Shown: piece after piece, positions 1 to 9,685 of the stretch | How the letters are laid out: each line of letters begins with the position of its first letter | Position numbering within the stretch: position 1 is the first letter of the stretch | Assembly: GCA_021732145.1 (NCBI GenBank) | Contig: JAKFVN010000050.1 | Coordinates: forward strand, 1 to 32,277 | Direction: 5' to 3' | Length of the DNA: 32,277 bases | Origin: Alphaproteobacteria bacterium | GTDB lineage: Bacteria > Pseudomonadota > Alphaproteobacteria > UBA9219 > RGZA01 | Notes under the pieces: generated by a model | Seen by the model: only the letters and a program-made list of their open reading frames with translations | The model's database searches: none | What the model was told of the DNA's origin: nothing | Made by a program: the position numbers and the translations under genes

Positions 1-2
1 CT

Positions 3-1151
3 GTTGGCCAGAATATGTTTGCTGATTTCGGCCCCCCAAGCGGTTCCAGCGTTTCAGACCGCGTATTCCAATTGCGCGATGAAGCGATTGGCCTTCGCCA
101 AGCGGTTGACCGCGATGTTGATGAATTCACCCAGCTTCGCGGCCGCGGCGCTGCGGGCGCTATCCAATTCCATTCCACCGTTGCGGCGATTACCGCACGC
201 TTGGAAGCAGGCACCACGCGCGGCAATCCGATTTTGCAACGCCAATGGTCAGAAGCTGAGCAAAGCCTGACAGAAGTCAACTATTCCATCTCGAAGCTAA
301 ACTTGCTCTCCACCACCCTTTCCGCTTCATCATCACAAGCGGCATACATGCTGCAAGCGATTAAGGCTGCATTTGAACTTTCCGGCGCATTGGATGAAGA
401 TCATGACCAGCTCGCGATGATCCGCGATGAAGTGGCGAAAAGCACCGTAAACATCGACCGCGTACGCGGCGAAATCAATGATGATATCCGCCGTCAAAAC
501 ACCTACCTCGCGACCGAACGCCAAAACCTGCAAGTGCTCGCACTGTCCATCAGCCGCGGCGAACTCATCCGTAACTCGCTCGCTGGCCAGACCGTTATTG
601 TTGGCAACGAACCGATTTATGGAACCCTGCCCAACACCCATGTGGATGTAAGCGGCTTCCCAAGCATTCGCGAACCAACCAGCCTGTCACCCGATAATGG
701 CGGCGTTTACAACCCGCCAGCCGTGCCGGTTGACCCTGTTCAATCCGCCCCGCTGGGCCGCAACCGCTCCGCCCTTCCGATGAAAACCGGCAGTGCGGCC
801 ACACGCGGCGCAACCCCTGTTAGCGCGATGATGGGCGATGAAGGTACCCTTGGCCAACTCCTCGTTCTCGTGCGCTTTAACGAGCCACAGGTGGATTACG
901 AAGACCAGATGTACCAAGCAGTAAGCACCGCATTAGACCGCAAGCCAGATGCAGCCTTCACCGTTGTAGCCGTTAGCCCCAAGAGCAACGACCCCGCAGC
1001 AGTTGGCGGCGATGTAGAGCGCGCGGAACGCAATGCTGAAAATGTCAAAAGCTCGCTCATTCAGCTTGGCTTGCAACCCAACCGCATCTCCATGAGCAAC
1101 ATCAGCAGCGAAGCCGCACAATCACCGGAAGTGCACCTCTACATTCGCTAA
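3..1151 (+). CDS. Exported coiled-coil protein of unknown function, 5' end missing
   Basis: The frame is open to the left edge, so the true start lies upstream and at least 382 residues are visible. No catalytic motif is seen. The first half is rich in charged and Gln/Ala residues and reads as helical, probably coiled coil. A Pro/Gly/Ser-rich linker follows (about residues 205-270 counted from the Met at 15). The last 100 residues look alternating alpha/beta, with a stretch RAERNAENVKSSLIQLGL and a C-terminal VHLYIR that recall the arrangement of OmpA-like periplasmic domains. This resemblance is by eye only. A periplasmic or envelope protein is an inference, because any signal peptide is outside the window. 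The gene ends at a clear terminator, so it is the last gene of its transcript. Confidence 0.75.
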   Translation, partial: VGQNMFADFGPPSGSSVSDRVFQLRDEAIGLRQAVDRDVDEFTQLRGRGAAGAIQFHSTVAAITARLEAGTTRGNPILQRQWSEAEQSLTEVNYSISKLNLLSTTLSASSSQAAYMLQAIKAAFELSGALDEDHDQLAMIRDEVAKSTVNIDRVRGEINDDIRRQNTYLATERQNLQVLALSISRGELIRNSLAGQTVIVGNEPIYGTLPNTHVDVSGFPSIREPTSLSPDNGGVYNPPAVPVDPVQSAPLGRNRSALPMKTGSAATRGATPVSAMMGDEGTLGQLLVLVRFNEPQVDYEDQMYQAVSTALDRKPDAAFTVVAVSPKSNDPAAVGGDVERAERNAENVKSSLIQLGLQPNRISMSNISSEAAQSPEVHLYIR

Positions 1152-1174
1152 TCACTGATTATGTAAAACCCAGA

Positions 1175-1210
1175 ACACCGCCCGCTTTGATGTGTGGCGG
1201 TGTTTTTATT
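1175..1210 (+). terminator. Rho-independent terminator
   Basis: ACACCGCC (1175-1182) pairs perfectly with GGCGGTGT (1196-1203) and is followed by a T-rich tail. It begins 23 bases after the stop codon of the first gene. The T-run is only on the plus-strand side, so it should act in that direction. Confidence 0.9.
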
Positions 1211-1270
1211 ATACGCAGGCGCGCTTGCGCCCACATTTTTAAATTGGGCGCAGAGCGTTCGCGTTTTAAA

Positions 1271-1822
1271 TCAGCCGTATTTGTTCGATGGCAGCAATTC
1301 ACCGCCGCGCCAGCTGCCGCGCCATTTCTGGCGCCATAATGGCTTTGCGTTATCGCGCGTAACAGATTCAATCTTTTGCTGCGGGTTACGGATGCTGGCA
1401 ACGCTGCCTTGGGTAAAGAGGCCCGATTGCTCGGCCGCAAGGCTGATGCTTTGCACGACAAAAGCGACCATGTCGGCTGCTTCCGTGGTTTGGGCAACAG
1501 GCAATACAAGGCCAGCTTCACGCCAAATCAGCGGGTTATCCTGCTGGGTTCCATCCAAATCGGGCTTCAGCACAAAGGAGCCGCCCAGCGCCGCAATTTC
1601 TGCGCGGAAACGCTCAATGCGGTATTTGCCAGCGTATTCTTGGAAAATTACGGGGTAATCGCTTTCAGGGCCCATAATCCAGCCAGGGCCGATTTCGCCG
1701 TATACATCAACGGTTGAAGCAGTCCAGCGCGGATCAAAATCAAGTACAACAAGGCGAATAGCATGTGCTTCCGCGTCATGCGGGTCAGACTTCGTTGGTT
1801 GGGCTGAAGAATGAAGGGCCAT
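1271..1822 (-). CDS. Hypothetical protein, 183 aa
   Basis: I do not recognise this protein. It starts at an ATG (1822) with an AAGG-type ribosome binding site nine bases upstream, 12 bases after the stop of a 65-residue gene, so the two are probably one transcript. There is no signal peptide or membrane segment. The N-terminal part (about 23-60) has a beta-rich look with LVVLDFDPRW and a Gly/Pro-rich turn (GEIGPGWIMGPESDYPVIF). The middle has RIERFRAEIAALGG, a likely helix. The C-terminus is rich in Trp, Arg and Lys. It reads as a small soluble domain. No function is proposed. Confidence 0.65.
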   Translation of the reverse strand: MALHSSAQPTKSDPHDAEAHAIRLVVLDFDPRWTASTVDVYGEIGPGWIMGPESDYPVIFQEYAGKYRIERFRAEIAALGGSFVLKPDLDGTQQDNPLIWREAGLVLPVAQTTEAADMVAFVVQSISLAAEQSGLFTQGSVASIRNPQQKIESVTRDNAKPLWRQKWRGSWRGGELLPSNKYG

Positions 1823-1834
1823 CGATGCGCGACC

Positions 1835-2032
1835 TTATGGCACAAGAAACATGGCTTCGACAACCGATCTTGGGGCCCGATTCTCACGTAAAGGCACGCT
1901 GTGTTGTTTTGGCACTGGCCGTTTGATTTCAGCGTAACGATTGGGCGGAATGCGTTCCGAAAGGCCGATAACCCGAACCAGATTACTTAATGAAAACGTG
2001 GTTAGATGCGCTAATTCATCATGCTGTGGCAT
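1835..2032 (-). CDS. Hypothetical small protein, 65 aa
   Basis: I chose the ATG at 2032 (MPQHDELAHL) because a CAGGAG ribosome binding site lies six bases upstream. A longer frame reaches an ATG at 2089 but lacks such a site. The protein is basic in its second half (EIKRPVPKQHSVPLRENRAPR), with no membrane segment and no motif I recognise. It is the first gene of a two-gene unit with the 183-residue gene. Upstream lies a strong promoter and a long leader with several hairpins, which suggests post-transcriptional control. Confidence 0.55.
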   Translation of the reverse strand: MPQHDELAHLTTFSLSNLVRVIGLSERIPPNRYAEIKRPVPKQHSVPLRENRAPRSVVEAMFLVP

Positions 2033-2090
2033 GGATTGCTCCTGCTGTTTGTCCAAAATGCAGATCGGTTGGCTGATGAAACCTAGCAAT

Positions 2091-2157
2091 CTGTAGGGAC
2101 TACAGCAGCGGTAATGAGATTACCGTTTAGGGGTGCACTTGCCCCTTCGCTATAGCG
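2091..2157 (-). promoter_or_regulatory. Chain of four inverted repeats in a 5' leader
   Basis: Four perfect inverted repeats lie within 67 bases. CTGTAG/CTACAG is at 2091-2105 with a 3-base loop. CGGTAAT/ATTACCG is at 2109-2125 with a 3-base loop. AGGGG/CCCCT is at 2129-2146 with an 8-base loop. The palindrome CGCTATAGCG is at 2148-2157. They fall in the predicted transcript between the promoter at 2251-2279 and the start codon at 2032. They could be a structured RNA leader, or DNA operator sites; the tight loops fit RNA hairpins. No known riboswitch consensus was recognised. Confidence 0.5.
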
Positions 2158-2250
2158 CTTTAGCACTTGGTAACGCGGTTGCAAGCAAGCCCTTCAAATC
2201 CCGCGATACACCGACAAATTGTTTTTGGCGATATGTCAATGAGTGAAAGG

Positions 2251-2279
2251 AATATATGAAACAAGGCGCTTATTGTCAA
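2251..2279 (-). promoter_or_regulatory. Sigma70-type promoter for the 65-aa/183-aa gene pair
   Basis: On the minus strand a perfect -35 box TTGACA (2274-2279) is separated by 17 bases from TATATT (2251-2256). Transcription should begin near 2244, giving a leader of about 210 bases before the start codon at 2032. Confidence 0.6.
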
Positions 2280-2341
2280 GTGTGTTTGTAGGAATTATAT
2301 TATTTATAAACATGCCATGTTTTATTGGCTTTTTTGAAACA

Positions 2342-4129
2342 TCATGAAACCAATACGGCGTTTAATAACCCGCGCACGGAATTGCCCAGATAAACCTGCT
2401 TGGCGGTTTCCAAATCATCGGGGAACAGGGTTTTCTCAATCACGCGGTTTTCTGCCATGAATTCGGCGCGGAAGGTGCCCGGTAATAATCCTGCTGAAAC
2501 AGGCGGCGTTACATAGCTGCCATCCTCCTGTTCCAAGAAGAGATTCATGTAACTGCCTTGGGTCAACTCCCCCGCTTCGTTCACAAACACGACTTCATCG
2601 CAATCATGTTGCTGCTTGGCGCGCTTTAACGGTTCATCCAGAAAGGCACGCTGGGTTGTCTTATGATAAAGATGCACGTTGTTACGGTTGATGGGCGACG
2701 GCGCGATGATAAAGCGCATGGTTTTATTCAGCGTTTCAGCCGCCAAGGCTTCAATTTCCACGCGCACATCGCCATCCGGCAAAATCACCAGCCGCACGCG
2801 GCTATGCGCATCCTGTTGGCGTTTTTCCAAATCCTGCAAACCCCACATAATCGGGTCTTTATTGAACGGGATGCCGAAATACCGCGCGGATGCTTCAAGC
2901 CGTTCCAAATGCCTATCCAGCAGCACATACCCTTTGCCCTTATCAAGGCGCAGGGTTTCAATAAGGCCAAAAGGTTCTTGGGCCGCCGCGAAGAATTTGG
3001 CTTTCAGCAAGCATTCTTCATATTCGCTGGCAGCAACGGAATCATAGACAACGCCGCTGCCCACGCCCATCTCGCCCTGCCCGTTTGGATGCAAGATAAT
3101 GCTGCGAATGGCGACGTTAAATACCTTCTCATCCTTGCCCATCATGCCAATCGCGCCGCAATAAACCCCGCGCGGTGATGTTTCAAGCTCACGAATAATC
3201 TTCATCGCCTGAATTTTGGGTGCACCCACAATGGAACCCGGCGCAAATAACGCCTTCAGTAATTCGGTTAGGCCTGTTTCTGGTTTCAGTTTGGCCTGCA
3301 CGGTTGAAATCATCTGATGCAGGGTTTTGTAGGTTTCGGTTTCAAACAGCTTGGCAACCTTCACGCTTCCCGTTTCGGCAATGCGGCCAATATCATTGCG
3401 CATCAAATCAACAATCATCAGGTTTTCGGCCTGTGATTTCACATCTGCCGCCAGCGCCTGCGCTGCCTTCACATCATCTTGCGGCACATACGCTCGCGGC
3501 GCCGTGCCCTTCATGGGGCGGGTTTCGATTTGCGTACCAGTTTGACGAATGAATAATTCTGGCGACAACGACAGCACCTTGAATTCCGGCGCATCAATAT
3601 AGGCACCGAATGAAACATGCTGCTGCTGGCGCAGTTTTAAATAAAGCGCGGCACCATCACCCTTGCATTCAAACGATGTTTTGAAAGTAAGATTAAGCTG
3701 GTATACATCGCCCGCGATAATGGCGTTGCGGGTTCTTTCAAACCGTTGCTTGTACTCCTCCAAATTCCATTCTGGTTTTAACGCTGAAACCTGCGCATCG
3801 CTTTTGCTTTTTTTCTTCAGGTAAGTTGTTGCTTCATCCGCCGAAAGCTTCTGTCGTGTTTTAAACACGCCGAACCACAGCAAGGGCACGTTATTTTTTT
3901 CTGGGCGCTTTTCCGGCATGAGCGGCGTAAGGCACGGCTCCAGCGCATAGGCCAGTTCAAACGCACAAAACCCAGCGGTATAAAGGCCGTTTTGATTGGC
4001 GGCTTCCAGCTTTTCCAGTGCAGATGCAACCTGTTCGGGCGTATCGGCTTTGATTATTTCATCAGGGTTTTCAAAGAGCCACGCCCCTTCATTCTTGTCT
4101 TTCGTATTATCGAGAAGAATGAAGGTCAT
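2342..4129 (-). CDS. pabBC: Fused aminodeoxychorismate synthase component I and aminodeoxychorismate lyase
   Basis: This 595-residue fusion makes p-aminobenzoate for folate. Residues 1 to about 383 are PabB of the chorismate-binding family, which adds ammonia to chorismate. PMKGTAPR (about 205-212) carries the lysine typical of aminodeoxychorismate synthase (anthranilate synthases have Ala there). LMRNDIGR, GSIVGAPK and GSGVVYDS follow in family order. Residues from about 386 are the PLP-dependent class IV lyase PabC, with the likely PLP lysine in YHKT (about 490) and GELTQGSYMN near 520, where many relatives have Glu instead of Gln. The amidotransferase partner PabA is not in the window. The gene starts 12 bases after thiC, so it probably shares the thiC transcript and its TPP control. 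An anthranilate synthase role is unlikely because of the lysine and the lyase fusion. Confidence 0.92.
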   Translation of the reverse strand: MTFILLDNTKDKNEGAWLFENPDEIIKADTPEQVASALEKLEAANQNGLYTAGFCAFELAYALEPCLTPLMPEKRPEKNNVPLLWFGVFKTRQKLSADEATTYLKKKSKSDAQVSALKPEWNLEEYKQRFERTRNAIIAGDVYQLNLTFKTSFECKGDGAALYLKLRQQQHVSFGAYIDAPEFKVLSLSPELFIRQTGTQIETRPMKGTAPRAYVPQDDVKAAQALAADVKSQAENLMIVDLMRNDIGRIAETGSVKVAKLFETETYKTLHQMISTVQAKLKPETGLTELLKALFAPGSIVGAPKIQAMKIIRELETSPRGVYCGAIGMMGKDEKVFNVAIRSIILHPNGQGEMGVGSGVVYDSVAASEYEECLLKAKFFAAAQEPFGLIETLRLDKGKGYVLLDRHLERLEASARYFGIPFNKDPIMWGLQDLEKRQQDAHSRVRLVILPDGDVRVEIEALAAETLNKTMRFIIAPSPINRNNVHLYHKTTQRAFLDEPLKRAKQQHDCDEVVFVNEAGELTQGSYMNLFLEQEDGSYVTPPVSAGLLPGTFRAEFMAENRVIEKTLFPDDLETAKQVYLGNSVRGLLNAVLVS

Positions 4130-4141
4130 AGCGTTTTGATA

Positions 4142-6165
<2,024 letters not shown>

Positions 6166-6170
6166 AGCAG

Positions 6171-6198
6171 AGGATAGGCTGCTAGGCTTTTTTGTCAA
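6171..6198 (-). promoter_or_regulatory. Promoter of thiC-pabBC
   Basis: On the minus strand TTGACA (6193-6198) is separated by 16 bases from TATCCT (6171-6176). The predicted start point near 6164 falls at the first base pairs of riboswitch helix P1, as expected if the aptamer is the very 5' end of the mRNA. Confidence 0.65.
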
Positions 6199-6206
6199 AG
6201 CATTTA

Positions 6207-7127
6207 CTAAATAAGCCGTTTGGCGGCCTTTACCACGGCATCCACATTAATGGCCTGCATGAGGCCAAACGGGTTTGTTGTGTATTCAAGCCCGTAAAAC
6301 GGTGCACCGCGAACAAAGGCCGTGCGCGAACCATGCGGGGAGTATTCCACATCATTGCTTGGCCCGAAAAGCCCAAGGGTTGGAATGCCCATCGCCGCCG
6401 CGATATGCATGAGGCCGGAGTCATTGGCAATGCACAGATTACAGCGCGCCAAACATGCTGCTGCTTCCAGTGGATTTGTTTTTCCAACCAGGTCAATCAC
6501 ATCAAATCTTTCCTGAAGCGCGGTGATAATCGGCGCGGCCTGTTCGCGTTCATGTTCCGCGCCAAAAATCGCCACGCGCTGGAATGGCAGGCGCAGCGCT
6601 ACATCAATGAAGCGTTCGGCTGGCCATGTTTTGGGCTGCCAATTCGCGGTTGGACATAATGCCAAAACGGGGTCGCCGTCATGCAATATCGTCTGCGCTT
6701 GCTGCTTTGCAGCTTCGCTTAGCCAGATTTTGTTGTAAGGAACATTATCAAGCAGCCCCATCACCTTCGCCAGTTGGTGGGATTTGTGTTCAGTCTCCAC
6801 GCCCTTGGTAAAACGGAAGGTTTTTTTGCTGAAGATAAGATACGACACTGCTGAATTGCGTAAATCAATCACGACATCCCAGATGTGCGGGAAGACTTCC
6901 AGCCACAGCTTCAGCCAGTGCATCCCGCCTTCTTTTTTATCCAGAATAATGATGCGTTTTAAATTCGGAACAGCGGTAAATAACGGCGCGGGAATGGGGC
7001 CGCATGCAATGGTGACTTCCGTTGGCTTGAAGCGCGCAATCGCCTGCTCCAACAAGCCGGTTGAAATCACCGCATCGCCAAGACGGTTCGATGTTATGAA
7101 CAAACATTTTTTTGGGCTGCCTATCAT
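6207..7127 (-). CDS. Glycosyltransferase family 9 protein, heptosyltransferase-like
   Basis: The 306-residue protein has the layout of LPS heptosyltransferases (WaaC/WaaF, GT9), which move heptose from ADP-heptose to the inner core on the cytoplasmic face of the inner membrane. RLGDAVIST near the N-terminus (about 15-23) and NDSGLMHIAAAMGIPTLGLF (about 235-254) are the family's acceptor-side and nucleotide-side motifs. CPTANWQPKTWP (about 158-169) fits the donor-domain start. No signal peptide is present. The exact acceptor cannot be told. It is divergent from ygfZ with only 42 bases between them. Its ribosome binding site is part of an eight-G run directly before the start codon, which is unusual. 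Confidence 0.85.
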   Translation of the reverse strand: MIGSPKKCLFITSNRLGDAVISTGLLEQAIARFKPTEVTIACGPIPAPLFTAVPNLKRIIILDKKEGGMHWLKLWLEVFPHIWDVVIDLRNSAVSYLIFSKKTFRFTKGVETEHKSHQLAKVMGLLDNVPYNKIWLSEAAKQQAQTILHDGDPVLALCPTANWQPKTWPAERFIDVALRLPFQRVAIFGAEHEREQAAPIITALQERFDVIDLVGKTNPLEAAACLARCNLCIANDSGLMHIAAAMGIPTLGLFGPSNDVEYSPHGSRTAFVRGAPFYGLEYTTNPFGLMQAINVDAVVKAAKRLI

Positions 7128-7128
7128 A

Positions 7129-7136
7129 CCCCCCCC
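7129..7136. repeat. Eight-base C/G homopolymer before the heptosyltransferase start
   Basis: Eight consecutive C on the plus strand (G on the coding strand of the GT9 gene) end one base before its ATG and serve as its only purine-rich ribosome binding site. Slippage would alter Shine-Dalgarno strength and spacing, not the reading frame. Confidence 0.8.
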
Positions 7137-7169
7137 AATTCCCTATTTGATAGACGACGGAAGTGCGCT

Positions 7170-8048
7170 ATGTCAAAGTGCATGAACGGAGCAACAAAAA
7201 CCGCCCTTTTAGAGAGCCGCGCAGTCCTGCGCCTGGTGGGGCCTGACCGTTATACGTTCCTGCAAGGGCTGATTAGCCAGGATATTCAGCTGGCGATGGA
7301 TGGCAAACCGCTGTTTGCTGCGTTCCTGACCCCGCAGGGCAAATACCTGTTCGATTTTTTTGTGGTGCCGGATGGCGATGCGTTGCTGATTGATTGCAAT
7401 AATGACCAAATCAATGATTTGGTAAAGCGCCTGTCTTTTTATAAAATGCGTTCGCACGTCGCGCTGGAAGATACGCGCAAGCATTTTTCGGTGTTTGCAT
7501 TGTGGGGCGCAGCCAGCGGCCACCCCCGCGCCTTTGCCGATCCGCGCCTTGCCGAAATGGGCGAACGGTTGATTATCAAAAAAACGGATGCCGCCAGCAT
7601 TGCCACTAATAAGGAAGAAAGCGATTACCGCGAATGGCGTTATAAAAACGGCGTGGCGGAAGGGTTGGTGGAAATTGAAACCGGCCATTCCACATTGCTG
7701 GAAATCAATTTCGATGTATTGAATGCAATTAGCTGGACGAAGGGCTGCTATATGGGGCAGGAATTAACGGCGCGCACGCATTACCGAGGCCTTATTAAAA
7801 AGCGCTATCTGCCGTTTAAATTCGAAGGCCTGCCGCCCGAACGCCACCATAATATATTGCATGAAGGGTTTGATGTTGCCCGCGTCATGGCGATTGGCAA
7901 GGATTACGGGCTGGGATTATTCCATCTTGAAAAAATCAAACCATTCATCGCAGAAAAGCGTCCGCTTATTCACCACGGCACAACCTATGATGTGCGCGTG
8001 CCGGATTATTTGAAAACGAAAGTTTATTCAGAAAACGCCCAAGCGTAG
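7170..8048 (+). CDS. ygfZ: Folate-binding YgfZ-type protein (GcvT-like)
   Basis: YgfZ (IBA57 in mitochondria) is a folate-binding protein that supports assembly or repair of certain iron-sulfur enzymes, including tRNA-modifying ones. The 292-residue protein carries the family signature K-G-C-Y-x-G-Q-E at about 191-198 with the conserved cysteine, followed by TARTHYRG. The N-terminal part (FLQGLISQDI, about 30-39) matches the GcvT-like fold. A GGAAG ribosome binding site lies seven bases before the ATG at 7170; an ATG four codons later is possible. The 3' end overlaps the converging WD40 gene by 25 bases. It is shorter than glycine-cleavage GcvT, and no other gcv genes are near, so aminomethyltransferase is unlikely. 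Confidence 0.9.
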   Translation: MSKCMNGATKTALLESRAVLRLVGPDRYTFLQGLISQDIQLAMDGKPLFAAFLTPQGKYLFDFFVVPDGDALLIDCNNDQINDLVKRLSFYKMRSHVALEDTRKHFSVFALWGAASGHPRAFADPRLAEMGERLIIKKTDAASIATNKEESDYREWRYKNGVAEGLVEIETGHSTLLEINFDVLNAISWTKGCYMGQELTARTHYRGLIKKRYLPFKFEGLPPERHHNILHEGFDVARVMAIGKDYGLGLFHLEKIKPFIAEKRPLIHHGTTYDVRVPDYLKTKVYSENAQA

Positions 8049-9058
8049 GCGGAGCCGTCTTCCGCGCCGCCCAATAATGTTTGGCCATTATCACTCCAGC
8101 GTAGCGATGTAATCTCGCTTTTCGTATTTGTTTTCAAACGCACGATGCGGTCATCTTGAAACCGTGCCATGTACACAGCACCCGCCATTGTTCCCGCCGC
8201 GACCAAATCAAGCGATGGATGGCAGGCAACCCTGGTTGAAATATCTTCGCAATCTTGCGCCAGCACGGTTGCGGGCTTGCCCATCGGGCCTTTGCCGCCG
8301 CAATCCCAGCAGACAATACCAGGCGAGCCCGAACTGGCCAGCCAGCGGTTATCATGCGACCAGTTGAATGATTTGGGCTTAATCGCATAACCACTCATTT
8401 GGAAATCGGCAAAATCCGGGGTACGCCAGCCATGCAATGTATTTTCCTGCATGGCGGTCAGCAAATATTTTCCATTCATGCTCCATGCAAGCGAAAGGTG
8501 GGAGCCTTTCCAGTTCAAACGTTGCGGCACCTGCCCTGCTTCGCCATTCACCCACCACAAACTCACGCCGCCATAATGGCTGGCGGCAACGCGCTTGCCT
8601 TTGGGGTCAAAGCAAAGGCCCTGAACCGTGCTGGGGTGGCTTGCGAATTCACCGCGCGCTTTTCCGCTTTCATCGAACACATAAACGGTTTTCTTGGCGC
8701 TGACGGCAATCAGCCCGCTTTCATGCACGGCCAATTGTTCAATCCATGCTTTTTCAATGTGGGCCAGTTGCTGAACGGCGCCATCGGGCGCGATGCGCAC
8801 GATGCGGCCATCTTCGCCAATGGAAATGAATGCCTTGCCGCTGGGTGCAATCGCCAGCGCCGTTAAGCCCGTTTTATGCGCGGCAATCGCTGGCGCAAGT
8901 TCGGTTTCAGGCTTGCTGATTAAACGCAAGGATACAGTGCCATCGGCAAGGGCAATTGCCATGCAGCCAAACGCTTCCAGCGCGGCCATATCCACCACAA
9001 ATGCTTTTTCTTGCCACTCTACGCCAACGTAGGGCTTATCCTCTGCTGCTTGTGCCAT
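8024..9058 (-). CDS. WD40-repeat beta-propeller protein
   Basis: The 344-residue protein is built of repeated beta-strand blocks of roughly 40 residues that often end in W or F plus a charged residue (SIGEDGRIVRI, ASHYGGVSLWW, LTAMQENTLHGW, ASSGSPGIVCWD, LLGGAEDGSAYAW). This fits one seven-bladed propeller, a protein-interaction scaffold. There is no signal peptide, so it should be cytoplasmic. It begins two bases after sixA, so the two are cotranscribed. Its partner is unknown. Similar single-domain WD40 proteins are found in alphaproteobacteria, but I cannot assign a role. Confidence 0.85.
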   Translation of the reverse strand: MAQAAEDKPYVGVEWQEKAFVVDMAALEAFGCMAIALADGTVSLRLISKPETELAPAIAAHKTGLTALAIAPSGKAFISIGEDGRIVRIAPDGAVQQLAHIEKAWIEQLAVHESGLIAVSAKKTVYVFDESGKARGEFASHPSTVQGLCFDPKGKRVAASHYGGVSLWWVNGEAGQVPQRLNWKGSHLSLAWSMNGKYLLTAMQENTLHGWRTPDFADFQMSGYAIKPKSFNWSHDNRWLASSGSPGIVCWDCGGKGPMGKPATVLAQDCEDISTRVACHPSLDLVAAGTMAGAVYMARFQDDRIVRLKTNTKSEITSLRWSDNGQTLLGGAEDGSAYAWAFSE

Positions 9059-9060
9059 CG

Positions 9061-9588
9061 TTATGCGGCCTGATTATCAATCTCGGGGTGGAAATAACCG
9101 ACTAATCTACCGCTGCCCTTATGAATATGCACCCATAAATCACTTTCAAATGTCAGCACCACGCAGGATGTTGGCGGAAAGCTGCGCACCAGCTCCGGCG
9201 ATTTTTGCGCCTCGCCCGGGGCGCACAGCATGAGCGCGAGTTGATGAATGCACGGGTTGTGCCCGATCATCATCACGCTCTGATGGATTTCATCCTGCAT
9301 GGCAATCATCTCTAAGCATTCATGCGCATCGGCGCGGTAAATCGCGGGATCGAAAAAGGCCTGCGGATAAACATCGGGTGCCCATGCGTCCTGCATAAGC
9401 TGGCATGTTTCCTTGGTGCGCTGCGCGGAAGATGCCAGAATGAAATCAGGGCACAGGCCTTTTTTATTGAGTTCATTTCCAACCCACACTGCCATGCCGC
9501 GCCCCTTGGATGTTAAAGGCCGATCGGCATCCTTGCCGGACTGTAAATCGGCAGCTTCAGCATGGCGTAAAAGGATCAAGGTTTTCAT
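9061..9588 (-). CDS. sixA: Histidine phosphatase of the SixA type
   Basis: SixA proteins are small members of the phosphoglycerate-mutase-like histidine phosphatase family that remove phosphate from phosphohistidine, for example on HPt domains. The 175-residue protein has the catalytic RHAEA near its start (His9), the second conserved His in IGHNPC (His110), and the R/E positions expected between (SSAQRTKET). It lacks extra domains, as in SixA. It heads a pair with the WD40 gene and is divergent from ppk1, 97 bases away. Substrate is inferred from family only; other phosphate esters are possible. Confidence 0.85.
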   Translation of the reverse strand: MKTLILLRHAEAADLQSGKDADRPLTSKGRGMAVWVGNELNKKGLCPDFILASSAQRTKETCQLMQDAWAPDVYPQAFFDPAIYRADAHECLEMIAMQDEIHQSVMMIGHNPCIHQLALMLCAPGEAQKSPELVRSFPPTSCVVLTFESDLWVHIHKGSGRLVGYFHPEIDNQAA

Positions 9589-9685
9589 GTTATTCGCGAG
9601 GTTTTCCTAGGGGGTTTTCCGGCTGGAAACATCTTCTTAATATCTGATAGCTAAACCTAGTTTACCACCTTAATAAAGACCTTTC

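Larger units (their letters stand above)
2033..2341. other. 309-base stretch without a gene: leader and promoter of a two-gene unit
   Basis: No credible reading frame lies here. It holds, in minus-strand order, a sigma70-like promoter (2251-2279), about 90 bases of plain leader, a chain of inverted repeats (2091-2157), and the ribosome binding site of the 65-residue gene. The rightmost 60 bases are A+T-rich and adjoin the 3' end of pabBC, whose stop lies at 2342. I see no clear terminator for pabBC, so its transcript may read into this region. Confidence 0.6.

Noticed and set aside
2273-2301. Plus-strand promoter-like TTGTCA, 17 bases, TATATT
   Set aside because: It points into the 3' end of pabBC with no plus-strand gene downstream; the better promoter lies on the minus strand.
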